Part shown: positions 39,414 through 52,615 of the stretch, piece by piece
Layout of the letters: every line of letters starts with the position of its first letter
Position numbering within the stretch: the first letter of the stretch is position 1
NCBI RefSeq assembly: GCF_010389155.1
Contig: NC_057762.1
Coordinates: 38,066,055-38,130,054 of the forward strand
Direction: 5' to 3'
Length of the DNA stretch: 64,000 nt
Source of the DNA: Erigeron canadensis
Lineage: Eukaryota; Streptophyta; Magnoliopsida; Asterales; Asteraceae
Notes under the pieces: model-generated
Database searches by the model: none
What the model was told of the DNA's origin: nothing
The model's input: only the letters and a program-made list of their open reading frames with translations
Translations under genes and position numbers: made by a program

Positions 39414-41280
39414 TGCAATAAAAATTTAGTTGGTTGTTTAAATAAATAAATAAATATCTTTTAAACAATTCTCCCAAAAATGCTTTTAGATATATAAACC
39501 CGGATGTTGACACAATGTGGCAATGATGGTGGCAATGAAAACGGTGTGGCAACGGCGATGTATGGCGGTGGCGGTGGCATGGTAGTAAATGTAAAGTAAT
39601 TAATGTAAGAGGGATTAACATGGTTATTTAAAGGTTAGAGGATCTATATTGTAGATTATTTTATTAAAGATATTATAGAAATATATGTGAAGATGTTTAA
39701 TATAATGAATAAAAAAGAAGAGTAATATAGGTATTTCAAAGACTTAATTACTTAAATGGAGGGGTAGTTTATTTTATATAGTAGTATAAATATAAATATA
39801 GATATAAAAGTATAGATATCGATAATATAAAGGTTAAGATTATTGAGTGATAAAATGATATTCAAATGTTATTGTCTTAGAATTATAAAAAGATTTTTAT
39901 GTTAATTTTTAAAATGATATATCAAAAATTGTTTTAAAAAATCAACAAAACTTTTATTACATTTTTTCAAACAATCAAATTTGGTCCTATAAAAAAATAG
40001 TTGCAAATTTGTTTTTTAATAGATAGAGTGACAAATTTAAGCTTTTAACCTATATTTATGTTCAACTTTATTAAGTCATTTCTAATTCTACTTTCAATAT
40101 CCACTCAACAACGTTTTGAACAAATCTATTTTGACAAATTGAAATGATTAAGATTTGACATTAAAAAAAAATTAAATTTATTTTGTCTTCATCCTGAAAA
40201 CTCAATTTACTCGTACGATTTTTACCATTTCATTATTCAATATTGAATTACAATTCATTATATTCGCATATACATATACATATGCTACAAAGGAAAGAAA
40301 AAAAAATGAACACAATTTTTACAATATGTTTTCAATACCCCTCACAATAAAGTGGCAGAACAAACCAAATGACATACCAAAGCCCTAGTGTTATTAGTTT
40401 CATTTCAATTTTTCTATTTCAGTTATACTTCATCATTTTTAAATTTAAGCATTTTATCATACAACGAGTTAGCTGAAAAATTCAAAATAAATGCACATTC
40501 TCTAATAAAAGTCCGTCACTTGGGTTTGCTATAAAGGAAATCAAAGTCACAACCCACAAGTTTTTTATGAGTATCTAATAGATCTAGTTTGTTCCATAAT
40601 AATCGGTAGCTTTCATTTTCAAACCATTATAAGATATTGTAATCTTTAGCTTCTTGTTAATTTCTTTTATATTAAAATAAACTAACTAATGAACTTGGGT
40701 TCAACTCAAACATATATTTCAATTAAAATTATAAAACCAAAAGATATCTAAAAAAATGTATGTAATTTTTGTTATTGATAAATTATAAATTGATAAGAAA
40801 ATAATGAATCGACTAACACAATAAATTGTAAAATAAGAGTACCTATTCCATTTAAAAAAAGAATAGAAAGACATTTATTATATTAAAATGAAAATTTTTT
40901 GTTTCAAATAAAAGGTTAGAATTTTTTTTTTCCTTCATTCTCACTGTTTTATTATTGGCCCATATAGATTTGTAAAAGTAGCTAGCTAGTAGAAAAGTAG
41001 TTGTAAACAAGCAATGAATTAAATGTTTTTTTTTTATTATTCAAGTGAACAAATTTTTCCAAAAATTAAAATAACAATATAGTAATGTTCAAAGAAAGAT
41101 AATAATAATGGAAAAAAACAATATGCACAATTATTAACAATTAACATAGAAAGTACTTCATGTTTACATCAAACAATACTATCTTGTATGATTCATGTCT
41201 TTTATGATTTTATTCTTCACCAAACTATATGTCAAGTCAATTGTTTACATTGCTTACAAAAGAAAACGGATACTAGTTGT
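39414..41280. other. AT-rich intergenic DNA with a dispersed GGT-rich repeat
   Basis: At about 39490-39720 lies a copy of a repeat recognised by GGTGGCGGTGGCATGG, then AAGTAATTAATGTAAGA, then TTATTTTATTAAAGATATTAT. Related copies are near 44460-45960 (interrupted) and 56170-56460. The rest is AT-rich without genes. Confidence 0.5.
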
Positions 41281-41938
41281 TGTTAAGTTTGGGATTCGCT
41301 GAAGAAGACTTGCTCGCTGACGTGTGTCGTCAGCAAGTATTTAGCAAGTCATCAGCAGGTGAAGTGACCTCTTTAGCAAGTTGAATGCTCCAACATGGTG
41401 GTCATGGTGGGAAGAATTCAAATCAAATTATGACAAGAAGTCACATGGTGGTTAACCAACTGTAATTTGCCTTGAATGGCAAAGGTACATGTTGGGACCA
41501 AAGCAAGGGTTCTCTCTCTCATACCCGATTTGATATAGAAGACAAGGGCACATGATTCAAGTACCATGAGCCAATGGGATGTCGACAACCACCATCTATC
41601 TCTATCAAAGTAAGGCTGTGTTGTCCTAATTCTTCCTCTATATAAAGCAACACAGCCGCATTGTATCATGTGTGTTAGTCACCTTGAAAGTGTGTGTCAC
41701 TTGTAATTGTTTAAGTTTTTAGTGTGTCTAGACTTAGAAATTACCTCTGTTCTTTTGTATTCTTGTAAGTCAAGTGTGTAAGATCAACCATGTATTCATC
41801 GTTTAATCAATGATACATATGATTATCCTTGCATTGATGTACTACAATTGAACTTGATATTGTTCTTGTTATTTACTTGCTTATTTACTTACTTGTCTAA
41901 TTTAAATATAACATAAGTTGTGCATTCATGGACCATCA
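41281..41938 (+). mobile_element. Solo LTR (658 bp) with perfect 5-bp TSD
   Basis: It starts TGTTAAGTTTGGGATTC and ends CATTCATGGACCATCA. GTTGT flanks it on both sides (41276-41280, 41939-41943). A TATATAAA promoter lies at about 41638. No internal domain or second LTR is present, so it arose by LTR-LTR recombination. The superfamily is uncertain, copia-like by length. Confidence 0.88.
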
Positions 41939-41943
41939 GTTGT

Positions 41944-42619
41944 TACTGACACATTCTATTCGTGGGGAAGTTAAAGTAGATGGTGAAAAGACGATACCAT
42001 TTCTCTTATCTTGTTTAGGCATAAAAATGCACTAGTACACGATAGTTTTCGGTTCTTTTTAACTATATGTCCAATCAAATGTTGAAATTCCAATTTGATT
42101 TTACTTGTAAATCTAAATTTTACGGCACACTTTGGTAAATATTGTTTCTCAAAGATTTTAGAATTTTTAGACGCTTATGATGACTCCTACTTTTATGCTT
42201 TACAAAACGCATGTCGAGTTAATTAAGTGTAGAGAAAAATCATGTTTAGGCATAAAACATGTGTAAGTTTATGATGATACGGCATATGAAGAAGGAAAAC
42301 CATATATATGACAAGAATGATTAGAACAGTATGCAAACTAAAGAACATTTTTAGAATCACAAAATGCCCATAGAATTAGAATAAAATATACATTGAAGTG
42401 AAAAATAATTCACTATAATATCCAATTAATTTTAACAAAATTATGTCAAATCACAAGAAGTTAAACAGTACACTATTGAATTGTAATAAACAAACTGTGG
42501 GTGATCAAATGGTAATGAGTCATCTTTGCTCTCAACCATGCTTAATTATATGATCATTATGTATAGATATATATTAACGAAAATTACCATTAATTAGACA
42601 TCACTTAGCTTATATCAAG
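41944..42619. other. 3' flank of the NAC gene
   Basis: AT-rich, with no gene or repeat recognised. Confidence 0.4.
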
Positions 42620-44017
42620 CTATTTTGCATAGTCCCAAAATTCCATCCCTCCTCGCAAAGAGAGTTGATTAATTGGTTGCATTGAAGAAGATGATGTTGC
42701 ATCATCTCGATACCTCAAGACTCCTTTTGTTGAATTGGCATCATTGTTATTAGGTTGACCAAGGTGTGAAGTTACAAGCCTATCCATCATTCCCCACTCG
42801 TTTAAAGTCTCTTCTCTTAAGTTTGCATTAACCATTCTTTGAGCTGGTTCAGAGGTGTCAACCTCTAAACCAGGCTCACAAGCTTGGTATCCTACATCAA
42901 GTTGGTTTTCACAGCTTCCACTATCACATTCTCTAGGGTTAGACATGAGCTGTCTAACCATGAGCGGTGAATCTTCAGAAGGTAGATTCAAGAAACCATA
43001 TCCAAGAGACTTATGGGTAGGGATAAGGTGAGGGTATTGATGAGTGTAATTAAGGCCTAAATCGAAGTTCTGTTGTTGATGGTGATGGTATGGTAGATAT
43101 TGATTATTTTCTTGACCGTAAGGGAAAGTACGCGGTTGGGTCATATTGTTGGTGCGTTGATCTGATGCAACGCTACCACTAGAATTAGCTTCGTTTCCCC
43201 CTATCTTGAACAAATTTCTCTTCTTAAAAACGCGACAAATCACCCATCCATCTTCCTATAAGAAAGAATACATGCACATACTATAATTAGCTAGCTAGCA
43301 TCAAGTCTTAAACTCATAACACCGTTCGACAATGTATAATTAATTCCATAATTAACTAACAAGAAGGGAGGGAGAAAAATTCAACATACAGAAGAAGTAG
43401 AGATGGGCTTGAGAGGATCATGATGATGATGATCATCGATATCTTCAAGGCGATACTCATGCATGATCCAATCAGTCTTTTGACCATGAGGAGCTCGTCC
43501 GCGATAGAAAACTAAGGTTTTCCTCATACCAATCTTCTTGAAGGTGTTACGAATGCACTTATCTCGTCCGGTTGCCTTCCAAAAACCAGCATTTGTTGCT
43601 CGATTCGTCCTTGATCCAGTCGGGTACTTCTTATCCTTATGGCTAAAGAAGTACCACTCATTTTCCGGTGTTGACCCTATCTTACATCTCTCTACAAGAT
43701 CATCGATCGTACATGTACGTAAACAAGACTCATGATTAAGTTACATATATGAACACTCACTAATTGTTAAGCATTATTACATAAATTAAAAAAGGAAAAT
43801 GAAAGACTAAGATTAATTGATAGATCACTACATACGTAAATTAATTAAGTACGTTACCTTGTAGGTCCCATGGCTCGATCTTGTTCAAATCAATTTCCCT
43901 AATGACATCCATATCAAACTTCTCAAAAGAAATCTTCTTCTTCAAGTAGAAATGAAGCAGTTCTTCATCGGTTGGGTGAAACCGGAACCCCGGAGGAACA
44001 CCTCCGTTGTTTGTCAT
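42620..44017 (-). CDS. BRN2: NAC transcription factor, BEARSKIN/SOMBRERO group
   Basis: Exons (complement) are 43858-44017, 43390-43691 and 42620-43255, giving 365 residues with matching phases and the three-exon structure normal for NAC genes. The NAC domain (about residues 8-165) shows [18 protein letters not shown] (A), [20 protein letters not shown] (B), [20 protein letters not shown] (C), [12 protein letters not shown] with [20 protein letters not shown] (D) and [14 protein letters not shown] (E). [13 protein letters not shown] and the C-terminal [15 protein letters not shown] place it with BRN1/BRN2, which drive root-cap maturation and cell detachment in Arabidopsis. The C-terminal half is the low-complexity activation region. 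Proximity to LHCB5 and the cupin agrees with At4g10350 (BRN2), but BRN1 orthology cannot be separated here. Confidence 0.9.
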
Positions 44018-44460
44018 AATTAATTATATTAGCTAGCTAGCTCACGTACCGACCGTACACAGAACTACTACAGCTTAATAGTTAACCACCAATATGCTAG
44101 TAACTAAAAGAATCTAGCTATATATAGTACTGGTTAATTTGTGTGTGTGTTTTAAGGGCGGCCGGGCGCGCGAAATCATCAATCATTTAAGATGGAGTAG
44201 TGTGAGTTGTTGTTATATATATATATATAGGGATAGAAAGTTGACGGCCGGTCACTACGGCGGCGGTGCAGCCTAAAGCTAACTGACGTAAATTTCAAGC
44301 CACACGTATCTTGGCTAGCCACTTACTAGTTATATATTGGCAATAATATATACTAGTATAACACTATATGTGCTTTGAATAATCTTTAGACCTACACGCG
44401 CGCTGGAAAAATCCTAATATAGCTAGACCCAAATAAATACCATCTTTTTTAATAGTACCG
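44018..44460. promoter_or_regulatory. Upstream region of the NAC gene
   Basis: Promoter-side sequence for the minus-strand NAC gene. A TATATATATATATAG tract lies at about 44214-44229, and an unusually GC-rich patch (GGGCGGCCGGGCGCGCG) at about 44156-44172. Transcription start unknown. Confidence 0.4.
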
Positions 44461-44543
44461 TTTATATACTCGCACAATGCAACGACGATGGTAGTAGCTA
44501 GCACTGTGTGGTGGTGGTAGCAACGACGGTAGCGGCAACAGGT

Positions 44544-45859
44544 CACTAGTACAAAAAAAGCTAATAAAGACCGGCTATAATGGGTATAGAGACCGGTTGT
44601 ACAACCGGTCTCTATGACTACTGGTTTTTCAAATAGAGACCGGTTGTCAGCCGGTCTCTATAGTTGTTATAGAGACCTGTTATATATATAAACACCGGTC
44701 TCTATTCTCTTTTTTTTATTAAAAAAAAAAAATTAATATTAATCGTTTTCATCACAGATCTAAACTAATTCAAATTTCAAACCAATTTCATCTAAACTAA
44801 TTCACAGATCTAAAAAATTTTAAATTTAAAACTAGTTTTCGTTCCATCCAAACAATACAATTTAAAATGTAAAAACATTCATCAATTCATACTATGCACA
44901 CAATAAGAAATCAAAATAATAAGCTAACTAATATATGTGCAAAAATCATGTAAACTATGCTCCTATAAAACCTTCGAATCCATCATAAGCCGAAAATCCA
45001 ACAATGGCATATGGGAAAATGAGTTTGAATCTTCTTGCTCCATATATTCTCAAACAAATAGACTAAAAAAAATCAAAGAAAACATTCACAACTTTAAAGT
45101 TCTTACAAAATAAAAATAAAAACAAAAATAAGATTAGATGATATACGAGTATTTATATAAAGTAAATAAGATAAGATATGTATATATGTGGTATGGTATA
45201 TAATAACTTCATAAGTATAGGTCTAACCTTTTTTTCTTCCTAATCTTGCTGGTAATGGTAATCCACCAAAGACAACAAAATCTCTATCTCCAACCATACA
45301 AGGTAAATTTGAATCTTGATCACCAAATCTAAAGTATCACAACCTGTGAATAACGAATAATTATAATCTTAAAGGTAGCCATGTATAATAACTTAATAAA
45401 TAATAAAAGAGATGATGAACAAAATAAATACCATCCGATCTACAAATATAAATCTGGCTTTATGAAGTTAAGTAATGGGTGAAATTTGATTTGTATGAGA
45501 TATTAGGGGAGGGTAGGGTGGGGTGGGGTTGGTTGGTTGTTTTTGACACTGATTAGAGCACTAGTGAGATAGTGAAAATGAGTGTAAGTTTTAAAGTAAA
45601 AGTTACACGATTGGAATAGTATAGAGACCACCTAATTAGAAAGGCAGAGGTCTTTAAACTTTTTAAGTTTAGAGACCTGTTTTATTATAGTTAACCGGTC
45701 TCTATCTTTAATTTTTTAAGTGGGAGCTATTAATTTCACCGGTCTCTATACTTGTATGTGTATAGAGACCAGTTATATAAGTTTAGAGACCACACTTTTA
45801 TAAATTAACCGGTCTCTATTTTAAAAACCGGTCTCTATTACATTATTTTTGTAGTAGTG
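44544..45859. mobile_element. Non-autonomous CACTA element (1,316 bp)
   Basis: Ends are CACTAGTACAAAAAA on the left and TTTTTGTAGTAGTG on the right, i.e. CACTA TIRs. Both subterminal regions contain multiple ACCGGTCTCTAT repeats in both orientations, as expected for transposase binding. The 3-bp flanks (GGT / GTT) match imperfectly. No transposase frame. It splits a copy of the GGT-rich dispersed repeat. Confidence 0.85.
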
Positions 45860-45958
45860 GTTGGTGGTGGTGGGTGTGACAATGATGGTAAATGTAAAAG
45901 TAATTGATCTTAAAAAAGGTAGTGTACTTAGTTATTTTAAGGACTGATGAGTTCAATT

Positions 45959-46422
45959 CACTACAAATAATATTATATTTATCTACACTTTTAATAAGTG
46001 TGAACAAATTAAAAAATTTGTCACACTTTTATGTGTGTAAAAATATATAGAAATAAAAGCGTATGGAAATTTTCTCCACAATAAAAAAAAGTGTGTAGAA
46101 CTAAAAGTTACACTTTTTAGTGTGAGCTTTCTTAATTATTTTGTAACACCTCATTTGTTCACGCTAACTTTTTAGACTTTCACCCTTTTGGTAGAAAATG
46201 AGTTTTTTTTGTTTTTCTTCCAAATTAGTACGCAAAATAAATTCGGCCATAAATTAAACATCGAAGGAGATTGTAATAATAGCTAAAGGGTTTCGAAATT
46301 ATTTTCTCTTAGAGTTTTTTGTTTTCCTCCAATATGAAAAGATTCCGACCGTATATCTTTGGGGATGGCATTTTTTCACGAATTGAAATGGATATTAATA
46401 TAATTTCATTGTTCTTGTAGTG
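45959..46422. mobile_element. Short CACTA-type MITE (464 bp)
   Basis: Ends CACTACAA... and ...TTGTAGTG are inverted repeats. Subterminal repeats are of the AGTGTG / CACACTTTT type, unlike those of the neighbouring element, so this is a different family. No clear 3-bp target duplication. Confidence 0.6.
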
Positions 46423-47294
46423 GTAAGAAATCCCATAGTTCTTGTGACAAAATTAACCTATATGTTAAAATACTTTTATCTTGCTATTTTTTTATGATAT
46501 TATATATTTGTTAAACATAGTAAAACGTACAATCGGTCAAAACATATCGAAACCTTCAAAATAAAAAGAAGCCGCCATAAAAACTACAGTATTTAATTAC
46601 CGTCATTATTGAAACAAATTAATACACAGTACATATAAATATTTTTGTAACAACATGAAATTAAGGAAAACGGTATTTGCTTGTTGTGAAAGCAAGTACG
46701 TAGTAGTTCATGGGAACACAAGCTGCTTATCGGGATTAGAGTTGATTGGACGGTTTAATGTGCACATGCGGCTACGACCTTTTGAGTGTCTAATCATATT
46801 TAATTTATAGAAATATATCCATCCATTGACTTTTCTTGTTTGAAAGCTACGTTATCCATGCATGCATTCTTCAATTCGATCGATCATCCTCATTTTTCCA
46901 TGGCTCCAAAACTCAAGTTTGATTTTATGCATTTTGATCGATCGATATATGTGCGTTTTATTAATTTATATGTAGCTGGCCGTATATATGGAAAACAATA
47001 GGAGCCTAACGTTTCAATTCATATGGACCCGTCGAGGCACTCGGACGCCATTAATTTCTAGTGACAGAATTGATCAGTTGTCAGTTCGTCACAAAGTTGA
47101 TACATGTATAGCTAACTAAAACCATTTATGTATACATGTAAATAATAAACATCATGGATGGCTAAAGAAAATGCTTTAAAAAAATTCATACAAAAATTAA
47201 TTAAACTACATATACACATTTGAGTAACAATCTCGTACGCATTAAGTAATTAGTTAAATAGAGACACTTATGAAAATCAAATAAAAAGGAAAAA

Positions 47295-47515
47295 ATTGCT
47301 CAGTGACGTCTTTTGCGGGTTTTGAGTAGTCTAAATACCTCAACATTGTATGGGTGAGGTTAAGATGTAGTCGGACCTTACTTTTATCTAAGTAGAAAGA
47401 CTGCTTCTATTAACTATCTAAATGGTATAAAAGACTCTTCAAATTTTACATGGGCTAAGGATTGAACTCATGACTTCTGTCTTCAGAGACCAGTATTTGC
47501 CGCTTATCCAAATCA
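47295..47515 (-). mobile_element. tRNA-derived SINE, AU-SINE-like
   Basis: On the minus strand it begins with an A-box-like TGGATAAGCGG and, about 30 bp on, a B-box-like GAGTTCAATCC. The distal part has CCGACTACATCTTAACC and CTCACCCATAC, similar to the 3' conserved part of plant AU-SINEs. End points are approximate. Confidence 0.6.
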
Positions 47516-48242
47516 TGTTGCATATACCTATCACCTACGGAAATCAGAACATTGAAAAAGCTCCAACTACACCCACATGTTCAATGAGCAATTTCATATA
47601 CTCTGTATGAATTATGATTATTTGACTATGCTACTAATGGATTATTTGAGACTCACGTTAAGTTTGAGGATTGGATCTAATCATTAATGGCTAATTGGTT
47701 GTCATCGTTATTAAGGAGCTAGGGGTTATAGCTTCTAATTACTTGATGATTGAATTATATATACGATTATAATTAAATATAACATTAATGTTGATTTAAC
47801 GATTGTGACTTATGACTAGCTAAAATGATGCTACTAATTAAGTACTTATGGAAAAAATCACGTTTTCTTTATGGGTGCACAAAACAAAAAACATGATTTT
47901 CTTGATTTTGACATATCAATGTGTTGTTAAACACTTAAATAATAATAATTAGTTATGTGCTATTTTAGTTTTATGGACTTTTAATGCATCAAAATGAAGT
48001 TTTTAAGTGTTCTCACTGTGTTCTTATTTTAAAGGTGTTCTTATTTGATTGACCATATATATATATATATATATATACAATAAAACATAGTATGTGACTG
48101 TTAGACACCCAAGCTTGGGTGTAGAATTCCTCACATACTAATTTTTTAATATATATATTTTAAAGGTGTTCTCACTGTGTTCTTATTTGATTGATCCCCA
48201 TGTTTTTTATGGATTAAAAAAACAAGATGTGATAGTGTGAGG
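47516..48242. other. AT-rich intergenic DNA with a short direct repeat
   Basis: The phrase GTGTTCTCACTGTGTTCTTA occurs at about 48007-48026 and again at about 48167-48186, flanking a (TA)n tract and a perfect palindrome ACCCAAGCTTGGGT at about 48107-48120. No gene. Confidence 0.4.
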
Positions 48243-48247
48243 GGTTC

Positions 48248-50270
48248 TGAAAGGACTAGACTTGATAAACCGAAAACGCGAAATTTTTTTTTTTTATACC
48301 CACACTGCGCCGCAGTGAGGTTGAACACTCTCACTGCGCCGCAATGGGAAATCTCGGACTCGAGACTGGAAAAGCCCCACTGCGCCGCAGTGGGTTTGAC
48401 ACACTCCCACTGCGGCGCAGCGGGAAGAAAAACAATTTTGGCCGTGGGTTGCCACTGCGCCGCAGTGAGCATCAGTTCAGCGGCCCTAAAACCATTTTAA
48501 CACTTGATCAAACTTGTAACCTTTAAATTTCAAAACAAACATCTTAAAACACATTCCATAGATTGACAACAACAACATATACACATTTTAAGATAATTAC
48601 AACATCAACTTGTTTCAAATCCCATGAACACCATCATATGGGTCATTTACCCCCTTTTGACACCATTTTCGTCCAAAATGCAACTTCACAAACTTTCTAA
48701 AAGCTTTACACCTGATCATTTACATAATTTTAACAAAAGTATGACCATCATATCAAAATGTACCAAGAGCCGTGAGCAGAGAGATTTCTAAGCCTCTAAA
48801 CCAAAAGTTTATCATTCATCCAAGAATGACCTAATACCTTCAAGTCTTGCAAAAATCAACTTCAAGCTCTAATCAACTCTTTCAATTCAACCACACTAGT
48901 TCCTTCTTCCGGAACTACCTATAAAATGGTAAACAACTAATAAGCAAAGGCTTAGTGAATATACTTGCATACATTTACGAATACGAAGGAGGGCAAAGTG
49001 CAAGGACTTTCACATGTAACCTATGACACCGTCATGCCACATTTACATGCACTAACATGCTATACATGGATCCATATAAGCTAAACAATCATATCAATCA
49101 CATCTATCGGGATTCTTAGACCCCGGAGGTTTTTAGGCCCCGGAGGTTCTTAGGCCTCAAATCATATCAACTATCGGGATTCTTAGGCCCAGGAGGTTCT
49201 TAGGCCTCATAATCACAATGCCCCACATGGGCTTATGCCGCATCAATTACCACACATAGATAAACAAACTTCAACATGATATGGTCAAATACCACACATG
49301 GACAAAAGACTTCAACATGATGTGGTCAATTGATCCAACATATACACAAAGGTATGAAAATATACTCACCTCCTCCGCAACTTGAAAAATAAAGCTAAAA
49401 CGATAATGCACAACAAGCTTCAACCTATGATCATATCATAAAAATGCATAAGCTTATATTCACAACTTGACTAGTTCAACCTAGTCAAACTCAATCACTA
49501 GCCTTTCTAAACCCAAACCCAACCCATTTGTCATTGAGTTACTTTCATTTCCAAAAATCACAATAGGTAGTTCAACCTACCATTTTCATTATCATTTCAA
49601 TAACTAGAAAAACTCATATTTTCTCATAAACTCAAATTATCACATGAACTTATCAATTTCATAATCAAACTCAACACATAACTCAATGACAACTAGGTTA
49701 TCTAAGGAATTGGGAAAAATTAACCATAATTCACATTCTAGCAAAAACTCCCAATTTGGTTCATCCATGAACCCTAATTTCAAAAGAAAGATAAAACTAA
49801 ATTAAGGGAAATCTATACCTCAACAATGGAAGACAATAGATTGAGGTTTTCAATTCACAATTTTTTCCCTTTATTCTCTCAATTTTCGGCCACCCCCAAT
49901 AAACCAACAAACCCTAACTTTTGATTCTCGAATGAAGATTATTTGATGGTGATGACTATTATTATGATTTCTATCCTTGAATTTGAAGGATTTTAGCTTT
50001 GATTTTGAAAATAACAATAGGAATTGCATGAAAGAAATGATGGGGGAGAGAAATAGAGTGGAAGCATGAGTCATAACCAAAAGGGATGGCTGACACTTCC
50101 TGGAGATGCCACGACCCATCTCTCCAATTGTGGGTATTTTACTCGTTATCCGCTAAAGTTTTAATTAAATTAACCCCATAACTAAAAACAAAATACTAGA
50201 AAATTAATTTAATGTCAAAACTATAAAAAGAGGTTAATTTCTTTTACCTTAAAATCTTTGGGGTGTTACA
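48248..50270 (-). mobile_element. Large solo LTR, Ty3-gypsy type (2,023 bp), with palindrome array
   Basis: Read on the minus strand it starts TGTAACACCCCAAAG, a common start of plant gypsy (Tekay/Del-like) LTRs, and ends CTAGTCCTTTCA. The flanks GGTTC (48243-48247 and 50271-50275) are a perfect 5-bp duplication. Near its 3' end (48303-48467) it carries five copies of a 15-bp odd palindrome CACTGCGCCGCAGTG. There is also a short repeat of CCCCGGAGGTTCTTAGGCC near 49120-49205. No internal region remains. Confidence 0.88.
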
Positions 50271-50275
50271 GGTTC

Positions 50276-52615
50276 ACCTCATCTTAGGTGTCTAATAGAC
50301 ACATAAACCTTAACCTCTCTATATATTATACAATCATAACTTTATATGATTAATCATTTTCATCTATATATATCTTTAATATATATTAAAATAAAACCAT
50401 TAATTCTAAATTAAAAAAGTAAAGACCGTTGAATAAATTTCATGTCTTGATTTCTACCATTAAATCATTTTAATGACATCATCATTGACTAAAAAAATTT
50501 GTCAATAACATTTTTGGTCCTCATATTTTACATATATGTCTTATAAAGTCCTTTATTTTATTTATTTTAATTTAATAAATGGCCTAATTGAATACCACTA
50601 TATAACTTTGTTAACCATATATTTATAAGTCTTTAATGTATACAATTTATAAATAAATAAAATCATTCATATAGTATATTATATTCATGTATACATAGTT
50701 TATATATTTGTATTTCTAATGTGGTGTAAATGATACGTAAATTTGACTAAGTTTTTATTTATAACGGGTTGATACGTTGAATATCGTATTTAAACTTTGA
50801 TAAAAAAAAAAAAAAACTTTTTGATAAATTTACTATGCGTTTATTCGTTAGTTAATAATATATACCATTTACTTAACTTTTTTTTTATAAAGAATCTTAG
50901 TTGTGTTATCTTTTATTGTTTATTTACAATAAAACATAAAAAATATAATATTACAACGAGAAATTATAATTACATTTTCTTTTCTATTAATCCCGATTTT
51001 ATTTCAACAACGCCATAGACTTTTTTCAAATATCTTAATATTACATGATTTATTTATGTAATTGCTAAATTGCATAAATTAAAATAATACCGTTGATACT
51101 ATTAATATGATTAAAAGTTATGTAGTTATAACTTAGTGTTAATAAAGAATTCCATTTATTATTTCACAAGTAATATAATGGTGAACTATATTTATTAAAA
51201 TATATGTGTTCCATACATTTTTATTATGTTATAAAAATTATGAGTATTTGTTTTAAATATTAATAATAACAATTTTGATATATAATTCTTCCAAATTTTA
51301 GTTTCATGTATATGACTAAGGTCAAAATAATCATATATATTGGGTTAATGCTATACATTAGCAACATATAAATTGGATACATGTTATACCGCTTAGGTAT
51401 TGGCCAGTAAGGCTACCCAAGGTATTTGGCCCCCAAAATGAATTGTGGATTTAGATCCTTGGTAAAAAACAACGGTTGAGTGGTACTTACCAATTTTATT
51501 TTATTTTATTTTTTGAAGTTATAAGCAAGCTAAAAAAATATAGTAAGTTATTAAGCTGGGTGGTAGGTTGAATTTTTATATAATTCTGGGGTTAATTAAT
51601 AGACAGCAAAACATATTGCAATACATAATACTACTCCGTATTGAGCAAGGTGCAAGGACGGATCTCTTTAAAGCTCCCGGTTTCCCATTTTTCCGTTAAG
51701 TAATGAACTTTTATTACGAGTAGTAATTTACAGGAAAAAGATTAAAATGAAAATTTGGTAGAATTACGTTTGGGTCCAGTGATTTTCAGCTCCTTTCAGC
51801 ATTCGTGTCCGTTACCTTAAGATGCAGCTTGCACTAATATGATCATGATCATATTGTATATACCAGTCATGTGGATCAGTTTGATATAAACGTACTAAAA
51901 CTCGTAAAAATATTTAGCATCTTATCAAAAAAATAAACCACCACTTGTTGCATCTTTAAATTGCCCATATGAACAATTTATAACATAGACTCTTCGGGCC
52001 GGCCAGTTAGGTAATAGCCGTAGAACTATGAAAGGGTGAAACGTACGTGTCTTCTCTCATTCGATCGATTTCGAGCCTACCTGTTGACCGACTTCTTTTG
52101 AGTAAAATGCTGAACATAATACGAGTACTTATTTATTTATTCCTTTCGATCGGTTTTCTCCCGATATTATTATTGAAGTTAAAAAGCTAAGATGAGATAG
52201 GTTTTGTGCCAATTTGAATCAAGTGATCGATCATAGCAAAAATGACATCATTTCGGGCTGAAACACTAATTAGTTAATTAGCATATAACAGATAAAACAA
52301 CAGTTAGTAGCGTGTGATTATATATGTATATTTACATTTTAACATCAAACACTATTCGGACTCAAATATGTGATTTTGATTAGTAGTATGATCAAAGAAA
52401 CAGCAAGTGGTTGCATCATGTACAATGATAAGGAGGGTGGTCTAGTTTGAACCTAAAGGCAGGTTGGTTGAACCATGAATTCCACATGATTAAACAGCCA
52501 CACACCATTTGCCTCTCATTCGACTCTTGTGTTTCCATGCATTTGTGCATGTATTATGCGGAAGCAGGCTTGATCAGTGGTTTGAAGCAACCATAGCCAC
52601 TTTAGACCTCAAAAA
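50276..52615. other. AT-rich intergenic region before the GT31 gene
   Basis: No gene, RNA or bounded transposon was recognised across 2.3 kb. The last 500 bp must contain the GT31 promoter; no diagnostic motif stands out. Confidence 0.4.

Noticed and set aside
39223..39621. 132-codon minus-strand frame
   Set aside because: It spans the edge of the hAT MITE and the GGT-rich repeat; composition is that of repeats.
48146..48500. Overlapping frames repeating LTAAQW / HCAAV
   Set aside because: They are translations of the palindrome array in the solo LTR, not a repeat protein.
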